Below, one piece after another: positions 54,660 through 64,000 of a stretch of DNA of 64,000 bases. A model generated the notes under the pieces. The model ran no database searches, was not told the origin of the DNA, and saw only the letters and a list, made by a program, of their open reading frames with translations. The DNA comes from Bemisia tabaci (lineage: Eukaryota > Arthropoda > Insecta > Hemiptera > Aleyrodidae). How positions within the stretch are numbered: the stretch's first letter is position 1; each line of letters opens with the position of its first letter. The stretch spans positions 69,063,660 to 69,127,659 of the forward strand of contig NC_092793.1 in the NCBI RefSeq assembly GCF_918797505.1, given 5' to 3'. A program made the translations under genes and the position numbers.

Positions 54660-57600
54660 CGGTTATGATTGCGGCAATACTCAGGCACTATGCACACACG
54701 GCGAAATTTTGATTCGCCGCCAAGCTGAGGAATCGGTCCATCAGCTAAAGTTTGCAGCCTCAATTGAAAGTCAATCAGTTACTCATCCCTGCTCGCAAAG
54801 ACCCCTGCGCAATGCGCTTTTTTGTGTAAATACATCCAGACTCGTCCACAAGGAAGGCTCCAGATGTTTATCTTTCGAAAGTCTAACAGACCTCCCCGAT
54901 TGTCTCCTTACCCTGAGTTTTTGTTCATTTGGGGGAGCGGATATTTACAGAGCAGAATCGAGCGTGCGGCAGGTTGGTTTGCCCGCTCCGAATTCGTTAA
55001 TGATGATCCGATTTTATATTCTCGGAGTAAGGTCGAATTAACTCCACAGGTCGAATTAACTCTGAAAATTTTGCGTATGGAGTAAGTATTATAGGAGCCG
55101 ACCCTCCGATGACTACATACAGTTTCCTTTCGGTTACCCAAAGTTGAAAAATGCAGAAAAAGAAGGAATTACCTAGGCAACCAGCGTGGTAAAAAAGAAA
55201 AGCATCGCGAACTAAATTGCACTGTTACTTTTTGGACGACCCGCGTCAATTGTTTGTTCCAACCTATTTCAAAGTCGAGAATGCCTAGCATTTTCCAATA
55301 TTTCTTATAAAATCCAGATCTTTTAGGGTTGCTTCCGCGCTGTTAATGGAAAATATACTACTTTCAATCACTTTTATCAAACAAAATCCGGGAATCAGGA
55401 AGTAGAGTTAAGAGCAGGAGCATTAAATTGAAATATTAATGGAGCGTTTCATAAGTGGGTCGATGAATTAATAAACCAATAAATAAATGAACGGATGCTG
55501 GACGTCTTCGGCGGATAATTTAGACTCTCCTGTAAATGCTTGAGTGGCAAACGTGGACTTAGTTACCGTTACATTATTCCTGGTTCTGTTGGAGTGTATT
55601 TTCGAAAAGCGGGTCCTCCGAGCTCCCTCTCGTGAATTATTACTCATTTTCCAGGGTTGGCTAGTTTGGTAATGCAGCAGATATTTATCTCTCGCTAAAT
55701 ATTCAATGGCATGTCAGCGCTAATTGCAAACCATTGTTCCGAGAAATCCGTATGTGCCACGTATATTCACAGCGCATCCCAAATGTTCATGCCCTGAACA
55801 AAGACGTCATCAAAACGTCACGAAGCTTTATCACTCACTCTTTGACGCTCAATAATCTCTCCATGTTTCAAAGTCCTCCTGTCTGTTGATCATATACGTT
55901 GTCCCAGGGTTGAGCACAGCAGCGAGGCTGCAGGCGCATATTTCATGAAATAAAAAATAAGATTTTTTTCTTCTAAAGTATCCTCTCTATTCTAATAAAA
56001 TCTGTTTAAGACACTCGATGGGCTGGGGCGAGGAAGGGCGGTTCAAAGTTCGTAAGAGGGAAGTTCCCGTAAGTGGAGTCCCGTCCTTAAGTGGGTTGAT
56101 TGAAGTTCCTTTTTTAAATTCTTATCGTAATACTGTGGTTTTTTTCGTTTGAGATTTCGCTAGCCGCAAAACGACATCCACAGCTCCGCGGCGCCTGGGG
56201 GGTTGGGGCGAACCCCTAGTTTAATCCTAAAGTGTTCTCAATCGAAACCACAATGCCTCACAAATCGCCAAGAAAATCCTCTTTACACTCCGAGATTTGA
56301 CAATGGTTAAGAGCCAAAACGTATGCAGGTTATCCGCAAAATTGGTAGTTTTTAATACATCTAATAGCGTCAAAAATATTGCATTCCTAAAAGGAGGGAT
56401 TTCAGGGGGTCTAGGATTTTCAGGGTGAAATACTTCGTCTCAACGATCCGAGCTTTTCCAGCTTATTCGTACTTTTTCCTAGCAGTAAACTCTCGGCGCA
56501 AACAATTTTAAATTCCCTTAATCGACAACGTGAACCAGGTGAAGAAGTTTCCTGCCGGCGCCAACTGCGGATATTTACCGCGAAACCTAATTAATCTCGA
56601 TGACGTCACCTAGAGCGGCAAGAAAATCCTGGCACCTCGTTACTCGTAACTGCCTTTTTCATTTCCGCACCAAATTAAAGAATCCCATCAACTCTTACGC
56701 AATGCACTCTGCGCCTATTTTCCCACAGGGGATGTTGTCAAGTTGAAATTTCTTTGGTTGCCACAATAAGAAAAATTTCTTCTCAACAAGGAAAAGCTTG
56801 TAGTCACGGGTAAAATTTTGTAATTGTAAAATTGTAAAATTTGACGGGGTACCATATATTGTGATCCTTGATTTCGTTCCCTGTCAAATAGCCGACTGTG
56901 ACGTCATTACGAGGTGAGATATTGTTTAAATTTCCTTAGTGAAGCAAGAACCTTCCCGTTACCGTCCTTCATGTACACCTGTCTTCAATAATTTTCCAAT
57001 TTTGCTGCTTTATCACCAACTGCCCAGACACTAGTGGACAGGATGGCCGTCGAAATTTAATCGGCCATCAATTTAATTTTTCTCTCTTTGATTCGACTAG
57101 CAACGTGATGATAGGTTTACATTGTACAATTGCCATTCAAAATCCGGTTTTTCCGACGCAGTGGCTAGATGAAGAGAAATTCAACATCTTAAAATAACAC
57201 TTTCCATTCTTGCATAAGCCCTGAATGAATACTGCAATTGAGAAAAGAAGCTGAAGTAATTGTGAACTCCTCTTCCGACTTTCTTCCCAGCAGGGATCAA
57301 AAATATACCCTCCCGCTTTGTCCAACCAAAAGTTTTGAACATTTGCTCAACCTTGTTAAGTAGAAAATAACTTCCTCGGGTAGAATCTCATTTGAAGGAG
57401 CAATCTTGATAAAATGAGCCACTTCAGCCTCGTCGTCGTCGAGTACAGGGTGTGAGGGAATCCATTAAAAACTTGATGAGATTTTATGTCATCCTTGCTC
57501 ACTGAATGTTACCCATTAGGTCACATTGTCTCGCAGATTCCACAGATAGGAAGAAATGTCTTGTATTTAAAAAGAGGCAATAACGATCGTTTTACCGCAG

Positions 57601-57986
57601 CAACTCCAAGACGAGTAAAACAAGCAGTGAACTCCAACATAGAGTTTTGATAAGGTGCATCTTGATTCATGTATGAAGATTATTATAGTCTGAAGCAACA
57701 TCAATAAGTTAGAGAAAAAATCTTATGAAGAAACGCACTACCACTCTGTTAAACAGTTAAATGTATCGTAAGAGTGCAATGTATGGTCAGAGTGCAAGTG
57801 GTGAATAGGTGCAGGTGAAATCAGCTCGGGGTAAAATCTAAAACCGTGTTCAGCGAGTTGTGCACAGCGTCTTTATGGATGGCTCATGAACATTTGAGCC
57901 GTAATTAAAAATTTCATGTAAAATACTTCATTGCGATTACCGACAAATCGAGTGATTCAATCGATAAGGAACCAAGAGCTTAGGCT
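54660..57986. other. 3.3 kb without a recognised gene or repeat
   Basis: The longest stretch with no repeat that I can pair. Frames up to 154 codons (54577-55041) start inside the hAT element and lack features. Two TGACGTCA or TGACGTCAT sites (56601 and 56900) are noted without assigned function. Unique DNA with the best chance of hidden regulatory elements or weakly coding exons. Confidence 0.45.
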
Positions 57987-58117
57987 CATTTGGACATATT
58001 TCTTTCAAACGGAACTATGTGCATTACGATGTGAGCCCTGTTATGCATATTTTCTTATGGGTCCCAAGGCTCATGTCTTAATGCAAATAGTTCTGTTTGG
58101 CAGAAATACGTTCATTT
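57987..58117. mobile_element. 'GGACGTATTTC' foldback MITE, diverged copy
   Basis: 'tttggacatatttctttcaa' and ACGGAACTATGTGCAT on the left; ATGCAAATAGTTCTGTTTGG and CAGAAATACGTTCATTT on the right. Confidence 0.65.
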
Positions 58118-58796
58118 CATCGAACTTTCTTTTCCAGTTGAGGGAACATGAGACATCGAGTTACACATACAGGCGCCAGAGGGCGCATGGAACCGCCGAA
58201 TGTCCATCACGAGCCAAATTCTACAATATTAATGAATATAGCAGCACTGTTTCAGGCAGTCGGTGGCATGCTACGAGTGAAACGATGGAATACAAATGAG
58301 CTCGACGTTGCAGTAGCGTTTAGCAGACCGGACTCTGCCGTTAGAGCTTTCGAGAAATACGGAGGGAGTGAATACAACGCGGGGGTGGCAAATCGGAAGA
58401 TGGGAAATAAGGTGACGTGAAGGTAGGAAAAACGGAGGCACTTCTACCGTAAAAAGTCACTTGGAAGGAAACCATTAAGCATAATCCATCCATATTCTTA
58501 TACACTACGTGGGCTTTATCTTGATGGGAGGGCTTTAAATGTCATTAATTGATGGTATAACTAGAACAACAACTATGTTACATCAAACTATAACCGAGAA
58601 AAATTTTCCAGTTGATTTCAGTTCTCGGACAAGAATTTAGATTTAGCTGATCGGAAATCTATTTATAAAGTGCCAGGAGGTTTTTCTGAAATAGGTAACA
58701 GAAATATCGTTTTATATAAGGAGATTTCCTGTCGACTCAACGTGAATTCACGTCCAGGACCTTTTAAATTGGCATTTTTATTGCGATTCAACAGAG
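58118..58796. other. No gene recognised
   Basis: A 90-codon frame (58148-58420) overlaps another in a second frame; neither has a recognisable domain. Confidence 0.35.
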
Positions 58797-59064
58797 ACTC
58801 GACGGTGAAACTTCCAAACCATGTATCTCGTTTGCGGTGTTACAGAATCTTTGCTCCCTTTTACTATTATTTGTTTAAAGAAGAGCCAATCAACATTATT
58901 CCTTGAAGTTTTCACAGAATTTTCCTCGCGCAGAGGAGAAAAATCAAGGCTGAGATTTTTAAGAGTTGACGTTAAGTAGTTTTCAGATCAAAAAATAAGG
59001 TATGACAGGAAGTCTCCAACGTTCCAAACCGTGATACTTGGTTTGAGAGTTTCGTCATCGAAAT
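58797..59064. mobile_element. Foldback MITE, 'ATCGATGG' family, copy 6
   Basis: GACTCGACGGTGAAACTTCC on the left; TTTGAGAGTTTCGTCATCGA on the right, with CCATGTATCTCGTTTGCGG and 'atgacaggaagtctccaacg' inside. Confidence 0.65.
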
Positions 59065-59644
59065 CCTTCTCCGTTTGTTGTATCATTGCGACCGTGGAAA
59101 CATGCCGCATGTTTCCTTCTTTTCCGTATTCGAATTTTGGGGTTTCAGGAAGTATTTCTCCTTATTTTTAGGTGTCCATGGGCATGTTCTAGCCACAACT
59201 TATGAAGTAGAAGCCAACTTATGAAGCCAATTTCAGGCTCGTAATAATTTTTTCAAGCTCTAACAGTTCAGTCATAAAAATTATAATTCAGCGGCAGCCT
59301 TTTGCGTGGAAAAATGTCTTGCTACGTGTCTTTGAGGATGCACCCTCGGTTGCAAACAGGAACTGCGGCTACCGGGCTGCACAACTGAGGTTGTCCGTGC
59401 TTGAGTTTGCACGGTTCGTGGGAGGGGAAAGGTCGTTAGAGCTAAGCCTATTCGTGAAAAAGGATCATCGCACAAAAATACAAGGGTGGCCTTGTTCCCC
59501 CGCGTCCCTTTACCCTTTCACCCCCTCGCCCCGGCCTGGCCGCAATCAACTTTGAGACATCATCCGCGGTAATGCACCCTGCTTCACCACAGTTGCCGCA
59601 CTCGTTGTAAAGAGCGCTGAATTTCTTTTCTATTCCCATTTGGA
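59065..59644. other. No gene recognised
   Basis: GC-richer patch 59310-59570 with overlapping frames; no features recognised. Confidence 0.35.
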
Positions 59645-59868
59645 AAGAAAAAAAAAAGATGAAAAAGACAAAAAGAAAAAAAAGAGAAAAAGAAAAAAAC
59701 AAAAAAAGGAAAAATATAAAAAAATAAAAAACTGAAAATAAAAAAATTAAAAAATTAAAAAAAAATAAAAAATAAAAAAAATTTAAAAAATTAAAAAAAA
59801 TAAAAAATAAAAAAAATTAAAAAAGAAAAAAAAATAAAAAAAAGAAAAAAATAAAAAAAATAAAAAAA
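59645..59868 (+). repeat. A-rich low-complexity tract
   Basis: About 220 bases of almost only A with single T, G or C, largely AAAATAAAAA-type words. It yields an artefactual Phe-rich minus-strand frame. Confidence 0.9.
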
Positions 59869-59943
59869 CCGTTATCTCAATCTCAAATGTTTGTAATTTC
59901 GCCGGGCTTGAAGGGATCAGAAAAATGTGAACTTGACAATCAA

Positions 59944-60207
59944 TTGGATAGCTAAACTGCGAAACCACGTATCTCCATTATGGTGTTTTGAAAATGTCTG
60001 CTCCTGTTTTATTTTTTAAAGAGAAAAAAAACCAAATTTGTGGCTTGAAATTTACACAGAATATCCTGCTAATAGATAAGAATAATCAAGAACGCTTTTA
60101 AAAAATTACGTTGACTAGATTCCCAAGGAAAAATTAAAGCATGCACAGGAGGTACGCAACGTTGCAAACAGAAGTACGTGGTTTCTCACTTCGGCATTCG
60201 ATATTCC
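59944..60207. mobile_element. Foldback MITE, 'ATCGATGG' family, copy 7
   Basis: CTAAACTGCGAAACCACGTA then TCTCC on the left; 'gaagtacgtggtttctcact' and GGCATTCGATATTC on the right. Confidence 0.6.
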
Positions 60208-60910
60208 GCAGGCGCATTTTTTTTAAAGCATTGCCCCGTAGTGCGCTATGAAAGGGCACATCTAAACGATTGCCCTATGCTTAGCTGAGTAGCGAAAATT
60301 TTGACTCATATCTAAAAAAGCTTGTTGTAAGATACATTATTTTCACCCTCCCCTCCCATTCCACACTGGAGTGTCTCTCAAAGTTTGTTAAACTCAAACC
60401 CTTCATTCACTGTGACCCCCAATGGCAAATATATGACCCCAGACTTTCAGGTACCAATTATTATGGGTGATGTTTTCCAGTATTTCTGATGTTTATAGAA
60501 ATTTAATCTAATATGCGGTGGGTAAAACGCGATACGAGAAAACTTGCCCACAAAATTTGACCTCGTGCGCCGAAAAGTGTTCAGGAATCGCCGACCAATT
60601 GATTACTCAGAGAGAAACTTAAATGAAAAGGTATAGAAAATAATTGAAAAATACATTGACTAGGTTTTTCTTCAAATAAACATTTGAATTTTATCCACCG
60701 CATTTAATTATTTCTTTCCCTTTTATTTTGCAGATCTGATTGGAATCAAAATTCAGTCGGGCAGGCCTGTTTTCACACTCCGGCCAGTTTAGAGGAAATT
60801 GCTCCTCAGTTTCTCCCCAAATTCTCCAGTTTGAATTCGCCGAAAAAACTACCTGATGACAGCGTAGCACATTATAAAAGTAAGTTAAAAATGGAATTAG
60901 TTTTAGCTTA
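60208..60910. other. No gene recognised
   Basis: A T-rich tract ending TTTTGCAG at about 60733 would be an acceptable splice acceptor, but the following frame is not distinctive. Confidence 0.35.
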
Positions 60911-60917
60911 ACACTTA

Positions 60918-62000
60918 GGTTTCAGGACATTCCGTCAACGTTTTTTTGTCGGCGCACCTGTTTTGTCCAGTAGTTTACTCCTGCGTGTAAAATAGCAACA
61001 CTGACTTCATCCAAGCATTATATTTTAATCCGTGTGTAAAATTATATTGACAATACCGAAATCAGAAAATTAAGAGAGAAGGAGGTGCTGTTATGGTAAC
61101 TCATGTTTTAAATGAAATGTTCATTTCTTCTTTTGATTCATCTTTTCAAATTGTCTTTGGTGAATACTTGTTTTTATTTCTATCCTTGAAATTCCCGATA
61201 TAAAATATGCCTTAAATGTACACTCTCTCTTTTTTTAATTGAAAATATTACTGCATTTTAAAAACATTTACATTTTTAAAACGTGGCAAATATTTGTAAA
61301 ACCTTTTTCAAGCGATGACATTGATATAAATCTGAATGAGCCGTAATTGTGATGCAAGAAACTATACAACAATGAATAAAAAAGAGGTAAAAAACCAAGA
61401 AGCACGCAATTTTTTGTTTTTAACTTATTCGTGCATCGATCTTCTAGAGTCAAATACGTGCAATTTTGAGCGTTTAGATGCGCGTACACCACGCTGCAGC
61501 ACAGTAAAAGCCCAAAACATAAAATAAAAAATTTGAATGCTTTGGAAATCATTAAACTTGACACGGCACCATCATAATATTTATAAAACACACAATATAT
61601 TTTCCTGTTATACATATTTCTTTTTCATCAATTTAAAAGAGAAAAATCAATGCAGAGAGTGCAAAAATTTCCAAAACACAAGTTGAAAAACGCTGACTCC
61701 GCGAGTTTAAATATTAGAGCCTAACACAGAGCGGAGCGGCACGTTAGGAGCGCAGAGCGCGCACTGGCGCCTACAAACCTTACGGGATACTTCACGCATT
61801 GCGCAACGCGTGAAGTATCCTGTTAGGTTTGTAGGCGCCTATGCGCGGGTCACGCTGGTTACCTGCCGCGCCGCAACGCTTCAAGCAACTATTTCGCGTC
61901 AGAGATGTTGCACAGTATCATAAAACATTGAAGGCGCTTCGACGTATCAAGAATGACAGGCTTCCTTTAAGAGTACAGAGCTTTCCTCGCAAAATAAATC
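60918..62000. mobile_element. 1.2 kb TIR element, copy 2, right end missing
   Basis: It matches 8550-9650 throughout: 'ggtttcaggacattccgtca' at the start, the shared central block, the hairpin at 61766-61839, and 'aagaatgacaggcttccttt' near the right. The terminal sequence present at 9660-9772 is absent. Confidence 0.7.
61766..61839. repeat. 74 nt hairpin, second copy
   Basis: GGCGCCTACAAACCTTACGG on the left; GTTAGGTTTGTAGGCGCC on the right; the centre is GCATTGCGCAACGCGTG. Differences from 9415-9488 occur on both arms, and pairing is largely kept. Confidence 0.8.
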
Positions 62001-62029
62001 ATGCATACGACGGCACAAAAAGAGAGCGT

Positions 62030-63609
62030 TAGTCCAAAAACTCACTAAGTCCTAGCATCCGTATTTATCCCTCACAAACCGACCCTCGGCCACCCATGGA
62101 TATTTTTATAAAGAAAAAAACTCTATGACCCGAACAAACGGAGGGTCCAAGACCATGGATCGTTAAGAGCTTCCTTTCAGCTTTGCTCTTTGTGGGAAAA
62201 CTTTTCGCAAAGAATTCGGCGTTGTCGGCCTGACTTTGACTTTTGCTCTCGAAGCGTCTCTCAAAGGGAGTCTCGTACCTCACCTCAAATTCCGGCAACT
62301 TAAGTAGTGAAAATTTTTACCGCTCAGAATTCTATCCGAGGAATTCGCTGAAAACAAAAACGCCGGAGGCCGGAATGAGGAGTCGGGTCTCGGGCTGGAA
62401 CGATGACGCCTCATCCAATGTTGCCAACATTCGGAAAATCGCAAAGTTCAAGTCACCTAACTTCTCATTGCTACGCAAAATGTAAGCTCAATCGTATAAA
62501 GAGTTCGAAGTTCTCGTTAGTAAAAAAAGTTTCATTTGGGTGAGTAAACACTGGGTGAAAGCGATTTGTGAATTCACTCGTGTAAGCACTCCTTTATCAT
62601 TATCAAATGAAATTCCTATCGACATTTTAAAATGCTATATCTCAAAACCACGCATATTGAACTTCGAATTATAAACTACTTTGACTACTGTTTGACTTGA
62701 TTTGTGGACGTGTTTATTCCAAAATTGTTGGGGACATACCGCTTCGCTCCGTTATCAATAACTCATTTGGTCGTATTTATGTTACGGCCTTAGAACCTCT
62801 TATGTCAAGATCTTTGAATATACCGGTGAGTATATTCGGATATCTCGTCCTTAGACACATGTAACACGTTTTCGCCAAAAAAACACGTGTGTGTTTAATA
62901 GACACTTTTTTATGTTCTTCTCGCCGTGCTCAGCGACAACTCGGAGATTCCAACTACAATGGTGCTTTGTTGGCAACACACAATTTGTATCTTGGGACGA
63001 AAGGTCATAATAAACCCTTAGATGTGTCCGATTTTGTTAACAGTGTAAGATTTGCGTTAGTTCCTTTTGATTTTATTCATCCCTGCGAAGTTCCTTTCAC
63101 CCTGAATACGTCCAACTTTGAGATTTTGTCGAGGTTCCTTTTCTCTTGGACTGCTTTACGAGCGTCACTTGGCAAAGATGCTGCCCCGTTTCTCTGAGCT
63201 TTCCAAAGCTTTAGATTCTCTATTATATTTTCTTTCAGAGGAAGGGTGGAGAGATTTTGCAGGTGACCCTACCTCTATTATCTGAACAATGCCATCTTTC
63301 AAGTGTAATTGTTTGACCCCTTCCGGCGGAGAGCAGCAACTTTGTCTTTGCTGATTCCCTCGGCTGATATGATTACGTGTGAGGCTAAGTTCAAAAGACC
63401 GACTCCAATGCGTGGAGAGCACTCCTGGTGTTACCATCCATGATCAAGGCGCCCCGTTGCGTGCACATGAATGACCGTGTAACCTTTAATGAACAAGACG
63501 TGCAGTAATTATCAAGTTACGAGGATTAGTCGATATTTTGAAAGCTAGGGCATTATTTTTTCGGTGAAAAAAGGGCAGTTTTGAAATATGACGGGATGAC
63601 AATCGGTTA
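62030..63609. other. 1.6 kb without a recognised gene
   Basis: A 102-codon frame at 62889-63197 and a 90-codon minus frame at 63165-63437 overlap and lack features. Confidence 0.4.
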
Positions 63610-63819
63610 CTCTGGGAAAAAAGTATGGTAATATCAACGATAAGTCTACTTAATTTCTTACAGTGATACTATTTAGTGAAATAACCAGAATTATAGTAGT
63701 ATTCAACAGAAGTCTGGTGATACCACAATATGGTAAATGCTACCATAGAGTTTGGTGTTTATTACCATACTTGTATGAGTTTGTCAGAGTATGGTGAAAT
63801 CTATCATATTTTTTCAGTG
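63610..63819. mobile_element. MITE, 'CACTG...GTATGG' family, copy 3
   Basis: CTGGGAAAAAAGTATGGTAA on the left; CTATCATATTTTTTCAGTG on the right. Internal GGTAAATGCTACCAT and TTACCATAC words match the pair at 2.2-2.6 kb. Confidence 0.6.
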
Positions 63820-64000
63820 CAGGTCAGGTCAATTAGAGAGTCTAGCTTTTCATGAATTTTTGGAATTCTAGATCTAACGAGCCATTTTTTGGGGGGAAAA
63901 ACCTATAAAAGAAAATGGTCTTATAAGATATAATAATGTAGATAATGCTATGATAATGCTGTAGATAACGCTATAAAAGGGACCACCTTTATACCTTTTG

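Noticed and set aside
59783..59968. Phe-rich minus-strand frame
   Set aside because: It is a translation of the A-rich tract.
1..64000. CRISPR array, prophage, operon or bacterial island
   Set aside because: No regularly spaced direct repeats with unique spacers, no dense coding and no ribosome-binding-site-driven genes; the organisation is that of a repeat-rich animal genome.

Overview
The window looks like nuclear DNA of an arthropod, most likely an insect. The sequence is AT-rich and has no long open reading frames. It has intron-like splice signals, a very high density of short non-autonomous DNA transposons, a tRNA-like sequence and interstitial TTAGG-type (insect telomere motif) stretches. 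A sap-feeding hemipteran such as a whitefly would fit, but that is an impression from the repeat style and not a demonstrated identification. There is no bacterial or viral gene organisation, no CRISPR array and no intact transposase.

Protein coding content is sparse. Three short open frames each begin with a convincing secretory signal peptide: 8027-8245 (+, 72 residues, Trp-rich tail after a Lys-Arg site, poly(A) signals downstream), 15988-16212 (-, 74 residues, tail of ten serines written with all six serine codons, splice acceptor just upstream), and the weaker 19437-19640 (+, 67 residues, acceptor upstream). A GC-rich block at 20230-20506 with a near-consensus X-box and a strong splice donor could be the promoter and first exon of a gene whose remaining exons lie elsewhere.

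Almost everything else that can be recognised is repeat. The left part (2.1-6.4 kb) holds tandem 'GTATGG' MITEs, a 1 kb TIR element and a 1.92 kb near-perfect palindrome, the last two bracketed by 340 bp direct repeats. The 7.3-9.8 kb part holds two foldback MITEs, the first peptide gene and a 1.2 kb TIR element with a hairpin core. The 16-29 kb part holds many MITEs, tandem 280 bp units, a second large foldback (23.5-25.9 kb) and a TTTACCCC minisatellite. The 29.8-36 kb part holds a telomere-motif element and hAT-type MITEs with 8 bp target duplications. The 39-47.9 kb part has clustered and nested MITEs. The 50.9-54.7 kb part holds two more copies of the 0.8 kb hAT-type element around a nested telomere-motif element. 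From 58 to 64 kb there are further copies of families seen earlier.

The most interesting structure is in the repeats. A 69 bp module is tandem in one transposon family and palindromic in another. Two elements of about 550 bp combine iterated subterminal words with a TTAGG-like core. Two very long inverted repeats could give long double-stranded RNA if transcribed. A 500 N gap lies at 14330-14829. Long stretches (9.8-14.1, 33.8-35.8, 41.2-43.2, 47.9-50.9, 54.7-58.0 and 62.0-63.6 kb) show nothing I can name and are probably intergenic or intronic.
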